A stretch of DNA of 64,000 bases from assembly GCA_017311185.1 (NCBI GenBank), contig JAESUZ010001525.1:62001-126000 (forward strand), given 5' to 3'. The position numbers and the translations under genes are program-made. This document shows, in pieces, positions 42,441 through 53,665 of this stretch (position 1 is its first letter; each line of letters opens with the position of its first letter). A model generated the notes under the pieces. It did not search any database and was not told where the DNA came from. It saw nothing but the letters and a program-made list of their open reading frames with translations. This stretch comes from Proteles cristata cristata. Its lineage: Eukaryota > Chordata > Mammalia > Carnivora > Hyaenidae.

Positions 42441-42884
42441 TCCATTGAAATATGCCCCCAGCAAACTTTGAGGAATGGTGGAAAGAATCTTGGTCCATGG
42501 ACGGATGGACTCTACTATTTGGTTTTGGGCTAGTGCGTCTTTGAAAATGGGGCCGTTTATCCTAGACTGTCCCATTTCTCATGGTTCTGAAGAGGATTAA
42601 TTTGAAAATGTATTTTGAAATGTTTTGTGAAATATAACTACTGTTAGCTCTAAAAATTTTGACAGTACGTATTACAAATGATGCTGAAAAGCAGTGTTGT
42701 GACTGGAAGCCACTAAGTCCATGATATTCAAATAAATATCTATTATTTCATCCCCTAGACCTAAAAGAAATCTTGTGATATGAAACAGTTGGGTGCTGAG
42801 TGAAATGGAAGCTATTTTTGGACCGTTTCTGAATATATAGATGTTCTCGTAATGGTGAATAGGTGGTAGGATTTTAACACTAAT

Positions 42885-43105
42885 GCTAATAAATACCACT
42901 TACTTACTGACCACAAGTGTTTTACACACTTGATCTTTTAATCCCCTCAACAACTGTATAAAGCAGGTGCTATTATTCTCCTGTTATATAGATGAAGAGG
43001 CTAAGATTTAAGGACACCAGTTAACTTTCTCAATGTTGTAGGGTCAGTCAGAAGCAATAGCAGAACCCACACCTAGTCTGTACGTCTCCAAAGTACTTAG
43101 CTTTT
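42885..43105 (+). mobile_element. MIR SINE, well preserved
   Basis: ACAAGTGTTTTACACACTTGATCTTTTAATCCCCTCAACAACTGTATAAAGCAGGTGCTATTATTCTCCTGTTATATAGATGAAGAGGCTAAGATTTAAGG follows the MIR consensus over about 200 bp. Confidence 0.85.
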
Positions 43106-43199
43106 TCCTTAATGCAAAAGTTTAGAAGAGAAATACAGGATAGGAAAGCATTCTTCCTTATTGAGGTGCCCTGTTCTGATAAATTAAGTTATCTTTGTG

Positions 43200-43400
43200 T
43201 TGGAAGATAAAAGGGCAGAAAACAGTAGCCCAAAAGTCAGTCATGTCTGTTCTGGACTCTGCCCAAATCTGGATAAGTTACATTATTCTGAGACTCGGTC
43301 TCCCAAGGAGAATGCTGTCAAGATTGGATGAGGCATACCTGTGATAGTAGAAATGGAGGCATTTTTATTAAAGGTATTACTTCTTCAAGTCAGTAGGTCT
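43200..43400 (+). mobile_element. MIR-like fragment
   Basis: GTTCTGGACTCTGCCCAAATCTGGATAAGTTACATTATTCTGAGACTCGGTCTCCCAAGGAGAATGCTGTCAAGATTGGATGAGG, weak MIR order. Confidence 0.35.
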
Positions 43401-43465
43401 TCACTGAGGAACTGAATTTGCTTTGTTTTTAAAATGACGAAGCACTTTTACTTTTTCTTAAATTA

Positions 43466-43671
43466 TTTTTGTTCATTTTTTAACATTTATTTATTTTTGA
43501 GAGAGAGAGAGATTGTGGGTGGGAGAAAGGCAGAGAGAATGGGAGACATAGAATTTGAATCAGGGTCCAGGTTCTGAGCTGTCTGCATTCAGGGCTCGAA
43601 CCCATGAATGGCGAGACCATGACCTGAGCCGAAGTCACATGCTTAACTGACTGAGCCACCCAGGCACCCCT
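43466..43671 (-). mobile_element. Carnivore tRNA-derived SINE at the edge of an antisense L1
   Basis: TAACATTTATTTATTTTTGAGAGAGAGAGAGA, GGTTCTGAGCTGTCTGCATTCAGGGCTCGAACCC, CATGACCTGAGCCGAAGTCACATGCTTAACTGACTGAGCCACCCAGGCACCCC. Flanked by CTTTTTCTTAAATTA (43451-43465) and CTTTTTTTAAATTA (43672-43685), a probable duplication differing by a base and a small gap. Confidence 0.92.
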
Positions 43672-43679
43672 GCTTTTTT

Positions 43680-45030
43680 TAAATTAAAATAAAATTTGTA
43701 TAACATAAAATTAAGCATTTTAAAGTGAACAATTCAGTGACAATTAGTACACTTATACATTTGTGAAACCATCCTCTCTGTCTAGTTCCGAAACATTTCC
43801 ATCACTCCAAAGAAAAACTCTCTACCATTTAAACAGCCTCCCCCATTTTCCCTTCACACTAGCCCCTGTTCATCACAAATCTGCATTCTGTCTCTATGGA
43901 TGTGTTTATTTGGCATATTTCATATCACCGAGATCACACTATATGTGATCTTTGGTGTGTAGTTTCTTTCAGTTAACTTAGCATTTACCAGTTCATCCAC
44001 ACTGCATGTATCAGTACTTCATTCCTTTTTTTTACGGTTGAGTAATATTCTGTCATATATAGTTACCACAGTTTGTCCATTCATCCCTTGATTGATACTT
44101 GGGCTCCTTCTACCTTTTGGCTGTTGTGAACAGTGATATTATGAATATGTGTATACACGTTCTTGGTTGAATATCTGTTTTCAGTTTTAGAGGGTATATA
44201 CCTAGGAGTAGGGTTGCAGGCTCATATGGTAGTTCTATTTTTAACTTTCTGAGGAGCCATCAAGCTGTTTTTCAGAATGCCTGAACCGTTTTTACATTCT
44301 CACTAGCAGTGTTCAAGAGTTCCAATTTCCTTCCATCCTTGCCAACACTTGTTATTTTCTTTTTTAAAATATTATTGTCATACTAGTAGGTGTAAAGCGG
44401 TACCTCACTGTGATTTTGAGTTTGCATTTTCCTAATCACTAATAAAGTTAAGCATCTTTTCATGTGTTTTTTGACCACTTGTATATTTTCTTTGGGGAAA
44501 TGTTTATTTAAGTCATTTCCTCATTTTTAAATTGGATTTTTGGGTGGTGGTGTTATTGAATTGTAAGAGTCTTTTTATATGCTGGATACTAAATCATGTC
44601 AGATAAAGGATTCACAGTATTTTCTCCCATTCTGTGGATTATCTTTTTATTTTTTTGATAATGTCCTTTGATACACAGCTTTTTAAATTTCAATAAAATA
44701 CAATTTATTTTTTCTTTTGTTGTTTGTGATTTGGTGTAGTACTTAAGAATCTTTTGCCAAATCAAAGATCCTAAAGATTTACCCCTGTTTTCCTATAAGA
44801 GCTTTTTTTTAAAATTTTACCTCTTATATATTAAGCCATGAACCATTTGCATTAATTTTTGTGCATAGTGTGAGATAGAAGTCAAACTTTTTTACATGTG
44901 AATATCCAGTTGATTCAGTGTCATTTGTTGGAAAGAATATTCTTTTCCCATTGAGTGGTCTTGGCACTCTTGTCAAAAGTCAATTGGCCTTAGATATATG
45001 AATTAAATTATTTTTATTTGTGTTATTACT
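43680..45030 (-). mobile_element. Old L1 LINE fragment, antisense
   Basis: 3'UTR part (AAATTTGTATAACATAAAATTAAGCATTTTAAAGTG) followed by antisense ORF2 C-terminal coding sequence (GTAATATTCTGTCATATATA, CCATTCATCCCTTGATTGATACTTGGGC, GTTGTGAACAGTGATATTATGAA, ATACCTAGGAGTAGGGTTGCAGG, GAGGAGCCATCAAGC). It is a frame-broken L1M-type relic of about 1.35 kb; the same region is present at 62.5-63.5 kb. Confidence 0.9.
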
Positions 45031-45570
45031 TCTCACAGTGTTGGGGAAAAACACAGAAGAGTGATTATTGTTTCTCTTTAGCCAGTGGAGAAATCAAAGT
45101 TCAGAAGTTAAACATAGTAATAACAAAAATATCTTATATTTGCTGCAGACCTTCTGTGTACTAAACCATGCTGGCAAAGACGTGCATGTATCATTTCTGA
45201 ACTGCACACCCATTCCGTGGAATCATAACTCTGTTGTGGAGAAAAGGTACCATGAGTTGAAAGCGTACACACTAGCTTATACAATCCATTAATGTCATGG
45301 TCATCTTTGGAAACCAGATCCTTCCATTGTACCACGCTATCTTTAGTTATACAACTAGTCGTGTCTCTGCTTCTTGTCTTGTGTCCCCTCTTTAGTAGAA
45401 TTGTAGGGATCTTCCTAAAAAACAACAAAATTAAAACACTTTGATGTTTAAAATATTGCTCTTGTAATCTTGCTTAGATTTGTTTTTCCATTGTGTCCAT
45501 TTGACCTGTGTTTTTTGCTCAGTTTCCAGTATACTTTGGAGAAAGAAAGAAAAAAAAACTTGCACTGTTG
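45031..45570. other. Unique sequence
   Basis: No gene or repeat recognised. The frame at 45108-45428 minus has no known motif. Confidence 0.35.
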
Positions 45571-45584
45571 CATTTTGCCTTCCT

Positions 45585-45807
45585 TTTTTCCTTTTTTATT
45601 TTTTTTTAACTTTTATTTAATTTTGAGAGAGAGAGAGAGAGCATTAATGGCAGAGGAGCAGAGAGAGAGGGAGACAGAATCTGAAGCAGGCTCCAGGCTC
45701 TGAGCTGTAAGCATGGAGCCCAGTGCAGGGCCTGAACCCACACACTGTCAGATCATGACCTGAGCTGAAGTCGGACACTTAGCTGACTGAGCCACCCAGA
45801 TGCCCCA
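45585..45807 (-). mobile_element. Carnivore SINE with target-site duplication
   Basis: TTAATTTTGAGAGAGAGAGAGAGAGC, GAGGGAGACAGAATCTGAAGCAGGCTCCAGGCTCTGAGCTG, CATGACCTGAGCTGAAGTCGGACACTTAGCTGACTGAGCCACCCAG. Duplication CATTTTGCCTTCCT (45571-45584) / CATTTTACCTTCCT (45808-45821), 13/14. Confidence 0.94.
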
Positions 45808-46261
45808 CATTTTACCTTCCTACTATGCCTAAATCTCTGACTACCTTTCGAACTGAACTCTGAAAGGTTAATAGGGCACTCTGTTGTGTGAACCTTTTTC
45901 TGAATTTAGTTGCTGGGGTTTAAAACGCCCTTTTACCTTACTTTACCTAATTTTTTTCTTATGACCCAAACAACAAAAATATGGAAGAAATTCTTCCACA
46001 AAGTTATTTGCTGATTTTTTGTTTTTCAGCCAGTAGAATATCCCTTTAATATGCAAGATACACTCTTGCCAATTCATCATATTTCTCTCTTGTTTATGTC
46101 TAATTTGAATGGAAAGGTTTCCCCCACAGTTATCAAGCATTGTTTATCTTCCTCTTTCTCTGCTACTGTCAAGATAATGTCCTAAAAGCAGAGGTAAAAT
46201 GCCTTTTATTTCAAGTTGTTATTTGTGAAGATGAAGAAGGAATAACCAACCTCATCTCTAT
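45808..46261. other. Unique sequence
   Basis: No gene or repeat recognised. Confidence 0.35.
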
Positions 46262-46480
46262 AGACCAGCACTGCCCAAAAGAACTTTTTGCAGAAATGGA
46301 AATACATGTATGCTGTCTAATATGGTAGCTATCAATTACATGGTGGCTGTTGAGCACTTGAACTATAGCTAGTGTGACTGAGGAAATTACTGATGTTTTA
46401 ATTTTAAATAATTTAAATTTAAAGTAGATAGCCACGTGTGGATAGTTGCTACCATTTTGGACAAGAAAGCCTTTAGAAAT
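46262..46480. mobile_element. hAT-Charlie type MITE with terminal inverted repeats
   Basis: ACCAGCACTGCCCAAAAGAACTTTTTGCAGAAATGG, ATATGGTAGCTATCAATTACATGGTGGCTGTTGAGCACTTGAACTATAGCTAGTGTGACTGAGGAA and the right end GATAGCCACGTGTGGATAGTTGCTACCATTTTGGACAAG. Both ends are recognisable (cagtgctgtccaatagaac ... gtattggacagc). Confidence 0.8.
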
Positions 46481-46639
46481 TATGACCTCTGAAACTCCGT
46501 AAAGGTAGGAATGGAGTTATAGAACAAACAAAGATAAAAGCAACCCAGATAACTGATAAGCAAGAAACAGTAGATGAGAAGTAACTGAGGGGGAGTTACC
46601 AAGGCAGAAGGCAAATAACTTTTGAGCAATTTTCCCATG

Positions 46640-46773
46640 TGCTTTAATTTACATGTTTATGCATTTCATACTATTGTATTTGAGCACCTATTATGTATCA
46701 GGCACTGTTCTAGATGCTGGTGATATGGTAAGGAACAAGATCAATTTCCTGCCTTGGTCCGTATATTCTAGTG
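46640..46773 (-). mobile_element. L2 3'-end fragment, antisense
   Basis: ATTTGAGCACCTATTATGTATCAGGCACTGTTCTAGATGCTGGTGATATGGTAAGGAACAAGATC is close to the L2 antisense terminus. Confidence 0.75.
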
Positions 46774-47000
46774 CAGGGTTTCTTAGCCTTGTCAGTATTT
46801 TGGGCAAGATAATTTTTTGTGAGGGGCTATGCATTACAGGATAATTGGCAACATCCTTACCTCTACTTTGTATATGCCAGTAAACAACCCCAACCCAGCT
46901 GTGATCATCAAAAATATCTGCAGACATTGCCAAATGTCTCCTGCGGGTGGGGGAGCAAAATACCCTCTACACACATACTGTGAAAGCCACCCTTCTAGTG
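46774..47000. mobile_element. hAT-type MITE
   Basis: CAGGGTTTCTTAGCCTTGTCAGTATTTTGGGCAAGATAATTTTTTGTGAGGGGCTATGCATTACAGGATAATTGGCAACATCC ... AAATATCTGCAGACATTGCCAAATGTCTCC matches the short non-autonomous element with cattttgggccggataattctttgttg and ctccagacattgccaaatgtccc. It directly abuts the L2 fragment. Confidence 0.75.
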
Positions 47001-47109
47001 GATGGGTAGAGAATTGTATTTAATTGTTTAAAAGAAATGGATACATTTAGTCCAAGACGTCATTTGTTAAATTAATCATCACATCTTATTCCAGCATTCA
47101 TTACCTCTC

Positions 47110-47465
47110 TGCTATGGACTAAATGTGTCCCCCCAAAATTCATATGTTAAAACCCTAGTCCCCAGTTTGATGGTGTTTGGAGAGGAAGTCTTAGGGAGGT
47201 AATTAGGGTTAAATGAGGTCATGAGGTAGGGGTGCAAGGGAGCTTGCTCTCTTTCTCTCCCTGTGCGTATACAGAGAAGAGGTCATATGAGCACACAGTG
47301 AGATAGCAGCAGCCTATAAGCCTAGAGAAAAGGTCTCAGAATGAAACCTGCTTTGTGGAGACCTTGTTCTTGGACTTCCAAGCCTCCAGAACTGTGAGAA
47401 ATAAATTTTTATTGCTGAAACCACCGGGTCTGCAGTATTCTGTTATGGCAGGCCAGATATGGGTA
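47110..47465 (+). mobile_element. Solo MaLR-type LTR (MLT1/MST-like)
   Basis: TGCTATGGACTAAATGTGTCCCCCCAAAATTCATATGTTAAAACCC, GAGGTAATTAGGGTTAAATGAGGTCATGAGG, CTTGGACTTCCAAGCCTCCAGAACTGTGAGAAATAAATTTTTATTGC, TTCTGTTATGGCAGGCC. Start, polyadenylation region and end all match a MaLR LTR; no internal region is attached. Confidence 0.88.
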
Positions 47466-48470
47466 CAACCTTCCAGACTCTGACCTAGGCTCTGGAAATG
47501 CAGTAATAAATACAACACGGTCCTTGGCTCAGGAGTTCACATACATATACAGGGAAGACATACATATACATGTAAACAGACAACTAAAACATAGTCTGCT
47601 TAATATTATCTTAGTATATGCCCATCCTGGGCCAGGCCAGTAGGCAGACCACTGGCGAGTGGACCAGGCCAATTATAGTTATAAATGTATGGCGAAGTTA
47701 TAAATAGGACTAAGAGAGATGAAACCAGTGACTGATACTATGTATGCACAGGCCTGGTGATGGCAGAAAACATAGTGTTTCTGGGAATTACAGTACCTAA
47801 TCTGATTGGAGTGAGCAAGGAAAGATGGAAATGACAAGAGCTCGTAGAGGGCAGAAGCCATATCATGATCTGCTGTGCTATTCTTAGGAGCACAGACTCC
47901 ACCCTGTAGGCATCGAGGATCCTCAGAAGGGTTTTAAGCAGAACTATATCTTGGTCAAATTTGTTCTTTAATATCTGGCTGCAAAGTGGAAGATGGGCTG
48001 TGGAGGACATGACTGGTTAAGACACTGCTGCAGTCATTTAGTAAATGATACCATAGCTTGGATCACCTGGGTGGCTCAGTCATTTAAGCCTTTGACTCAA
48101 CTTTTTTCAACTCAGGTCATGATCTCCCTGTTCCTAAGTTCAAACCCAGCATCGTGCTGTCTACTGCCAGTGCAGAGCCTGCTTGGGGTTCCCTCTCTCT
48201 CTCTCTCTCTCTCTGCTCCTTCCCCATTTGCACCTATGCTCGCTCTCTCTCTCTCTCTCTCTGTCCCTTGTCTCTCTCAAAATGAATAAATTAAAAAAGA
48301 AAAAGATACCATAGCTTGAGCTAAGGTGATGGTAGTGGGGACAGAGAGAAAAGAGGTAGAATACGGCAACATTTAGGAGGTGGCATTGAGAAGCCTTGAT
48401 GACTGATTGGATCTGGGAATAAGGGGAAAGGAGGAATTGAAGATGGCTCCAAAGTGACTTCCTAAAATGT
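47466..48470 (-). mobile_element. L2 LINE fragment, antisense, split by a SINE
   Basis: TAGGCTCTGGAAATGCAGTAATAAATACAACACGGTCC, CATCGAGGATCCTCAGAAGGGTTTTAAGCAGAACTATATCTTGG, TGGAGGACATGACTGG, CACTGCTGCAGTCATTTAG and, after the SINE, GGTGATGGTAGTGGGGAC...GAGAAGCCTTGATGACTGATTGGATCTGGG fit L2 antisense in order. The SINE sits at 48061-48304. Confidence 0.6.
48061..48304 (+). mobile_element. Carnivore SINE with perfect 14-bp target-site duplication
   Basis: GATCACCTGGGTGGCTCAGTCATTTAAGCC head, GAGCCTGCTTGGGGTTCCC, two long CT runs and CAAAATGAATAAATTAAAAAAG tail. Exact duplication GATACCATAGCTTG at 48047-48060 and 48305-48318. Confidence 0.94.
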
Positions 48471-50689
48471 CTATGTGTATTCCTCTTCCAGATACCATGG
48501 TTAAAACAGGACAGCTTTAGTTTCCTTGTGGGGACTGAGAGCTGGAACCATACTTGGGTATTCTCAGGGGAGAAACTGCCCTTAATTCCTGTCTTGGGAA
48601 GGCGAGTATTTCAAGAGTCCAATGATTCGTGCAGAGTCGTACATACATGGGCAGTGCCTCTGCTTGAAGGCTGGTTAAAATCCAAAGGGAAAATGCCTTG
48701 CTTATAGCATCCTGGAATATAATATATAATATTATCTTAATGTAATTAAGATTTAATTAATAATATATTAATATGGCATATTAATATATACTAGAAGGCA
48801 ATATTCTCAGGGATCCTAAGAGCGGACTGAAGCAAATACCAAGTGTTCACTGATAACCCTCAAGGTAACTACACTCATGACAATGGTTTGAATTGCCCTG
48901 TGAATGTGAAATTCATGTTTGATGGAAGTCATCTCACAACCAATGAAAGGAATTTGTGCAGAGGAAATGAGATTTGTTTAATCTGCTCTGGTCTCTGTTT
49001 TATTCAGCATCTCAAGCTTCTCTTTGCTCCTTCTCTCCCTTAGTGGTTTCAAGCTCTACCCTGTTATTCTGGTTTCTCAGAACTTTTCCCAGCTGTCGTG
49101 TGGCAGGCAGGCCACAAGGGCAAGTGTAGGCATGTCTTGGTTACTTGTTTTTAATTGGAAAATCTTTGTTCAGAATACACAGGAAGATTTTTTTTTTGTC
49201 CTTAACTCTAAATGATTTAATGTGGGTGTTTCCTGACTTAGATTTTCAAAATCAGGCAAATCCTTTGATCTTAAAGTGAAATTAAATGATTCTTTCAAAC
49301 CCCACATTTTCCTGCAAGATGGCGATATGACATGTATTAAGAGGGTGTTTCTTGGAGCCCAGTCTTGTATTTATAGTTGAGCTGCAGGTGAATCTCTTGG
49401 CCTGGGCATCAGCCAAGCATCTGTTTGCGTGGTTTGGCTTATAAGAGAGGTTGCTGTGTGTAAAAGAGTTGGAAGACGTTTTTGCATGTGATTGGGGTCT
49501 AGAACAAGGTAGGATGACATGTCATGAGTAGTCCATCTAACTCCTTGGATGAGGTTTGAATGTCAGTGGAGTAAGAGGGTGAGTCAGAGCTGAAAGGATT
49601 TGTTTTCAAAGTGAAGTGAGTGTGCTGCAGAGAGATAGCCTCTGTCTCTATCATTGCATGAACACCACAGTTGCTCTCAGAACTCTAGAACTGGCAACTC
49701 TAGGAACATCGAGAGCTAGCATACCTAGAAGGGACTTTGGTTATAAGAATGATAAAGATGAGAAACATGAATAGATTCATTCTGGGGCACCCTAAGTCAA
49801 CCCTGGGGATCCCCAAGAAGTAACTGAGGGAGACTCTGATAGAGGATGCCTGAAGCTTCCCAAAATAAATGGACAAAACTTGAACAGGGTTTAGATAATC
49901 TTACCTCATTTGTTCTTAAAGGCATGTGGCACCCAGGATGTTGGATTAGCCATAAAAGCCCTGGGCAGGAAGACATTTGTCTATATGTGCAGTGGAACTT
50001 CAATCAAAATTCTGGAGTGGGTCCCCTGGTAGAATTTTAATCAGTGTCTTTCATCTACTTATCACATTGTCTTAACTCTTAAATGTCATCTAAAATCTCG
50101 ACTTTCTGAGTGACAAAACAGGGCATGTGAAACTAGAAACAAATTGTCTGGCTAAACTGTGGGCTGCTTAGTATGTATAACCTGAAAGTGCCATTAACTT
50201 TGCTAAGCCGATAATCATCAAAGCTGTGGTCTAGTGTTTGTGTAAGAGAAGCCAGGACCAGGCTCTCTGTGCTGTTGATTTCCATCTAAACTGTATCTGT
50301 CTGATTGTGTGTTGATTTGGGAATCTGAGTGGTATGTCATGTACTAATCTTCCCACTTACTCGGGCAGCTTGAAAGTTAGAACATCCACATTTTAAAAAT
50401 TTCCAACAGATCCACAAATGGAAGTATTTATGTTCCCTTTATTTCCGTGAAAAATACAACAGGCTGTACTGAAAATTTTCAGCAAATGCTATTTATTCTT
50501 CTTGCCTGGCCTGCGTCCATTTCAGTTCTGTCTCCAAATAGTACAGCCTCATGTGTTTGATTTGGATATCTGGTTGGGGAAGTGAGTGTCAGTCACCATT
50601 CAGTAACATCACAAGTAAAATTAGTTCCATGGATAAAGATGATGTGTCCCATCATCTTTGTTTACAGCATGATTGATACAGGAAGTTAT
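48471..50689. other. Unique sequence, 2.2 kb
   Basis: No gene or transposon recognised. An AATATATTAAT-rich low-complexity stretch lies at about 48716-48800. Confidence 0.35.
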
Positions 50690-50900
50690 ATAATGAGGTG
50701 AAAAAATGAAACAAGCTAATAGCCAACAATAGGGAATTTATTAAGTAGACTATGGATTTCTATAGAAGAGCATTTTACCACTTAAAATGAAGACATATTT
50801 AAGAAGAATATCTAATGACATGGAAAGATACTCATAGTGTAATGTTAAGTCAAAATAGTAGGTTACAAAAATGAATATATACTTCCAAATGGTATGTTCC
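50690..50900 (+). mobile_element. Probable old L1-related fragment
   Basis: CTAATAGCCAACAATAGGGAATTTATTAAGTAGACTATGGATTTCTATAGAAGAGCATTTTACCACTTAAAATGAAG ... TGACATGGAAAGATACTCATAGTGTAATGTTAAGTCAAAATAG resembles an old LINE segment containing ggaatactatgcagcc and catggaaagatg. Weak. Confidence 0.4.
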
Positions 50901-51299
50901 CATTTGGGAACATGGCCACATTAGGGCTGTGCTTGCCCCGTTGATAGGTACAGTAGGTCCTTTTTCCTTTCTTAGACCTTGTGACAGGATGCCAAGTTAG
51001 ATAGCAGTGTCTTCCAAAGCTCTGTACTCCAAGTACAACTTCTTCATGTATTGCTACCCATCCTAACACAAAACCATGTGAAATAGATAAGATGATGGTC
51101 AATCCTCCACTGCTCTTGCTTGTCTCTTACTCAGCATCTTGAAAACAATTCTACCTACCAATATTGTGCTTGCCTTCCCAATGCTAGCACTTGTATAACA
51201 GCAGTTACAAGGCAGTTGTCATTGTTTTTACACCATAACTTGGTAATTTCATTTAGACAGGGGCATTTTGTGTTGATAAATCTAGGTGGATTACCAAGT
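50901..51299. other. Unique sequence
   Basis: No gene or repeat recognised. Confidence 0.35.
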
Positions 51300-51315
51300 C
51301 AGAATACCTTTATTA

Positions 51316-51548
51316 TTATTTTTTTAAATTTTTTTTAATGTTTTATTTATTTCTAGGAGAGAGAGAGAGAGAGAGACAGCATGAGCAGGGGAGGGTCAGA
51401 GAGAGAGGGAGTCACAGACTGAAACAGGCTCCAGGCTCTGAGCTGGCAGTCAGCACAGAGCCCGATGCGGGGCTCAAACCCACGAACCGCAAGATCATGA
51501 ACTAAGCGAAAGTCGGACGCTTAACCGACTAAGCCACCCAGGCGCCCC
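51316..51548 (-). mobile_element. Young carnivore SINE with perfect 16-bp target-site duplication
   Basis: TTTAATGTTTTATTTATTTCTAGGAGAGAGAG, GAGGGAGTCACAGACTGAAACAGGCTCC, GCCCGATGCGGGGCTCAAACCCACGAACCGCAAGATC, GAAAGTCGGACGCTTAACCGACTAAGCCACCCAGGCGCCCC. Exact duplication CAGAATACCTTTATTA at 51300-51315 and 51549-51564. One of the least diverged copies in the window, nearly identical to 60581-60801. Confidence 0.96.
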
Positions 51549-51564
51549 CAGAATACCTTTATTA

Positions 51565-52339
51565 AAGCACCAATTAGATCTTGCTCCCTCATCCATCACA
51601 AGACCTTTAATTCTTGTGTCGTTTCAGCGGGGTGTTCCAGTAACCATGTTTGCCTGACTGAATGACTTAAATCAAATTGGCATTTTGCAAGGATTTCCTT
51701 ATCTCAAAATTTCAAAGCAAGTCCTTTTTTATGTGTGCTATGAATAATGAGCAATACTGTTTGCAGTCCATACTACTTCATGTTGGGATACAGCATGGAA
51801 AATAGCAAGTCGAAAAGATGGATGCCAAAAGGTGATTATTTTCCAAAGTGAGATAATCTCCCAAGTGCTTTGTAAAGTTAGGAGAAATGCACCAGTGACA
51901 TGTGCACAGTGGAATGTTGAATGAGCAACAGTTAAATTCCAGAAGAAGAGATGGGGCCAGTGAGCAGAGCAGATGCTGTTTCCTAAATGCTTGTTTTAGA
52001 TGTTCTTAAGCTGAACACAGTGTCTTCTCCCACCCCTCTCTCAGCTTTTGTTTTCTGACATCAGTTGACAATAATATTTCTTTTTTCCTGAAGTGTCTTT
52101 TCAGGATTGGGTGTTCTGCTGCATACTACTTGCACGGATATCTTGCATGAGAACATCTGTAGTAGGTGGCAGTAAAATACTTCTCCAAAGGAGGAAACAG
52201 AAGACACATATCAGGCAGGAAGAAAGGCATAATTTAAATAAGCAGAGATAAGAAAAATGGAATAGAGTGATTTAGAATAAAACCCCTTCAGTAAATCTTT
52301 ATTAAGCATTTACTTGGGGCAAGGCATTGTGAGTGTCTT
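51565..52339. other. Unique sequence
   Basis: No gene recognised; a short TTTATTAAGCATTTACTTGGGGCAAGGCATTG at about 52299-52330 may be a scrap of L2 antisense. Confidence 0.3.
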
Positions 52340-52790
52340 CGTCAGGAACTTTTGGTTAAAAGTCAAAAATTCAACTTAAGCAAACTTGAGCTAAAGGTAA
52401 AATTTATTGGAAGAATACTGGTGTAGCTCATAGAATGCAGAGAACAGAAGAAATCTGGGTTCCCTATGGCTTCTTTGTTCTTCTGTAGGTTGCTATCACC
52501 CTCTTTAGCTACAAGGGGTTCCTCCTTGAAAGAAAGGGTACATGGCCTCAGGCAGCGAACTAACACCATTTTATTTGAGTGACCCAAGATGTAGACCCAA
52601 GACTTAACAGCTCAACTTAAGCAGTCTTGTGAAAGACTCTGGTCCAGCTTGGATCACATACCTCCCTTTAACCAATCTTATGCCATAGTAGGAATAAGAA
52701 GCTATGATTGGCCAGATCTGAGATACACACCTGTCTCTGGCTGGTGGCAGCATAGTATGATTAGCAGTTGGCAAGAAAGCCATGTTTTTT
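52340..52790 (+). mobile_element. Old interspersed repeat, unnamed
   Basis: AAATTCAACTTAAGCAAACTTGAGC..AAAATTTATTGGAAG, CTTGGATCACATACC...AACCAATCTTATGCC, ATGATTGGCCAGATCTGAG match in order a common mammalian repeat (aactggcttaagc..aaggaatttattgg; gggtcacatgcc..aaccaatcactgtggcc; tgattggccaggcctggg). Name not certain. Confidence 0.5.
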
Positions 52791-52859
52791 GAGTTGAAAA
52801 GAAGATATTCCTTAAGGAAAGAAGGAAAAGGCTAGAGTGGGGGTGGCAGTGATAGTGTA

Positions 52860-53010
52860 CAAACTTTCTCTGGGCAACAATTGAAGCTAAAATGAAGAAT
52901 ATAAAGATGAATAAGGTAGACAGGCATATATACTGCCCTCAAGGAACGTACATTCTTTATAGGGTTGTAAGACATATTCACAAATAAGTTTAACATCCAG
53001 GGATCAAAGC
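52860..53010 (-). mobile_element. L2-like fragment, antisense (weak)
   Basis: ATAAAGATGAATAAGGTAGACAGGC..TACTGCCCTCAAGGAACGTACATTCTTTATAGGG fits L2 antisense (gatgaacaaaacagacagg..ctgccctcaaggagcttacattctagtggg). Confidence 0.45.
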
Positions 53011-53224
53011 AAAAGGTGAAAGAAAAAAAAGTAAGAGAGAAAGAAGGAGAAATGGAAAAGAGAAAAGAAGGAAATGGGCTTAGGAGAGATTCCATAGGCC
53101 TCCTTTCTAGAACAACAAATGTATGAGGTTTTAAGAGGACTAATATGAAGCAGTAGGAAAAAAACAGGAAATATGGTATGAAATATACAAGTTCTTCTAG
53201 TCTACACAGTATCTCAGGGAACAT

Positions 53225-53272
53225 GGTACTTGTGTAAGCTGCTTTGTGTGTGTGTATGTGTGCATGTGTAAA
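53225..53272. repeat. (GT)n-type microsatellite
   Basis: TTTGTGTGTGTGTATGTGTGCATGTGT. Confidence 0.85.
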
Positions 53273-53564
53273 ATAGTGAAACCAGATACCTCATTTTTTA
53301 TTCCAATTTTGCAAATATGCTTATCTTCCAGTTACTAATTAATTTAATTTTATATTCCATAGACATAGCTCACTGTTTCCTTAAAATAAAAAGATAAGAC
53401 ATTTGAAAACAGGAGCTGCTGAAAAACCAAGATGGCAGAGAAGACTTGGAAAAGAATGGTAAGGGAAGGAGTGGGGCCAGGTTCAGGCAGCATTCAGGAG
53501 GAAATGAGATCTCAGTGTTTGTGAGTTTGTCTGTGGCAGATTTAATTTACTTCTAAGACATGCT

Positions 53565-53665
53565 GATATCAACTTGTTATTTGGCCTTAGGCAAGTTGTA
53601 TCACTTCTCTGAACCTAAAATATCTCATCTCTAAAAGGAGAGAGATTGAATTAAATCAGGGGTGG
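53565..53665 (+). mobile_element. MIR SINE fragment
   Basis: TTGGCCTTAGGCAAGTTGTATCACTTCTCTGAACCTAAAATATCTCATCTCTAAAAGG matches MIR (gaccttgggcaagtcacttaacctctctgagcctcagtttcctcatctgtaaaatgg). Confidence 0.75.

Noticed and set aside
41949..42498. Overlapping 129- and 115-codon minus-strand frames, considered as a decayed retroviral or host gene
   Set aside because: I could not identify any domain, and the right end overlaps an old dispersed repeat.
33659..47465. Three MaLR-type LTRs considered as parts of one provirus
   Set aside because: They differ in subtype, lie kilobases apart separated by unrelated sequence, and have no internal retroviral region; each is a solitary relic.
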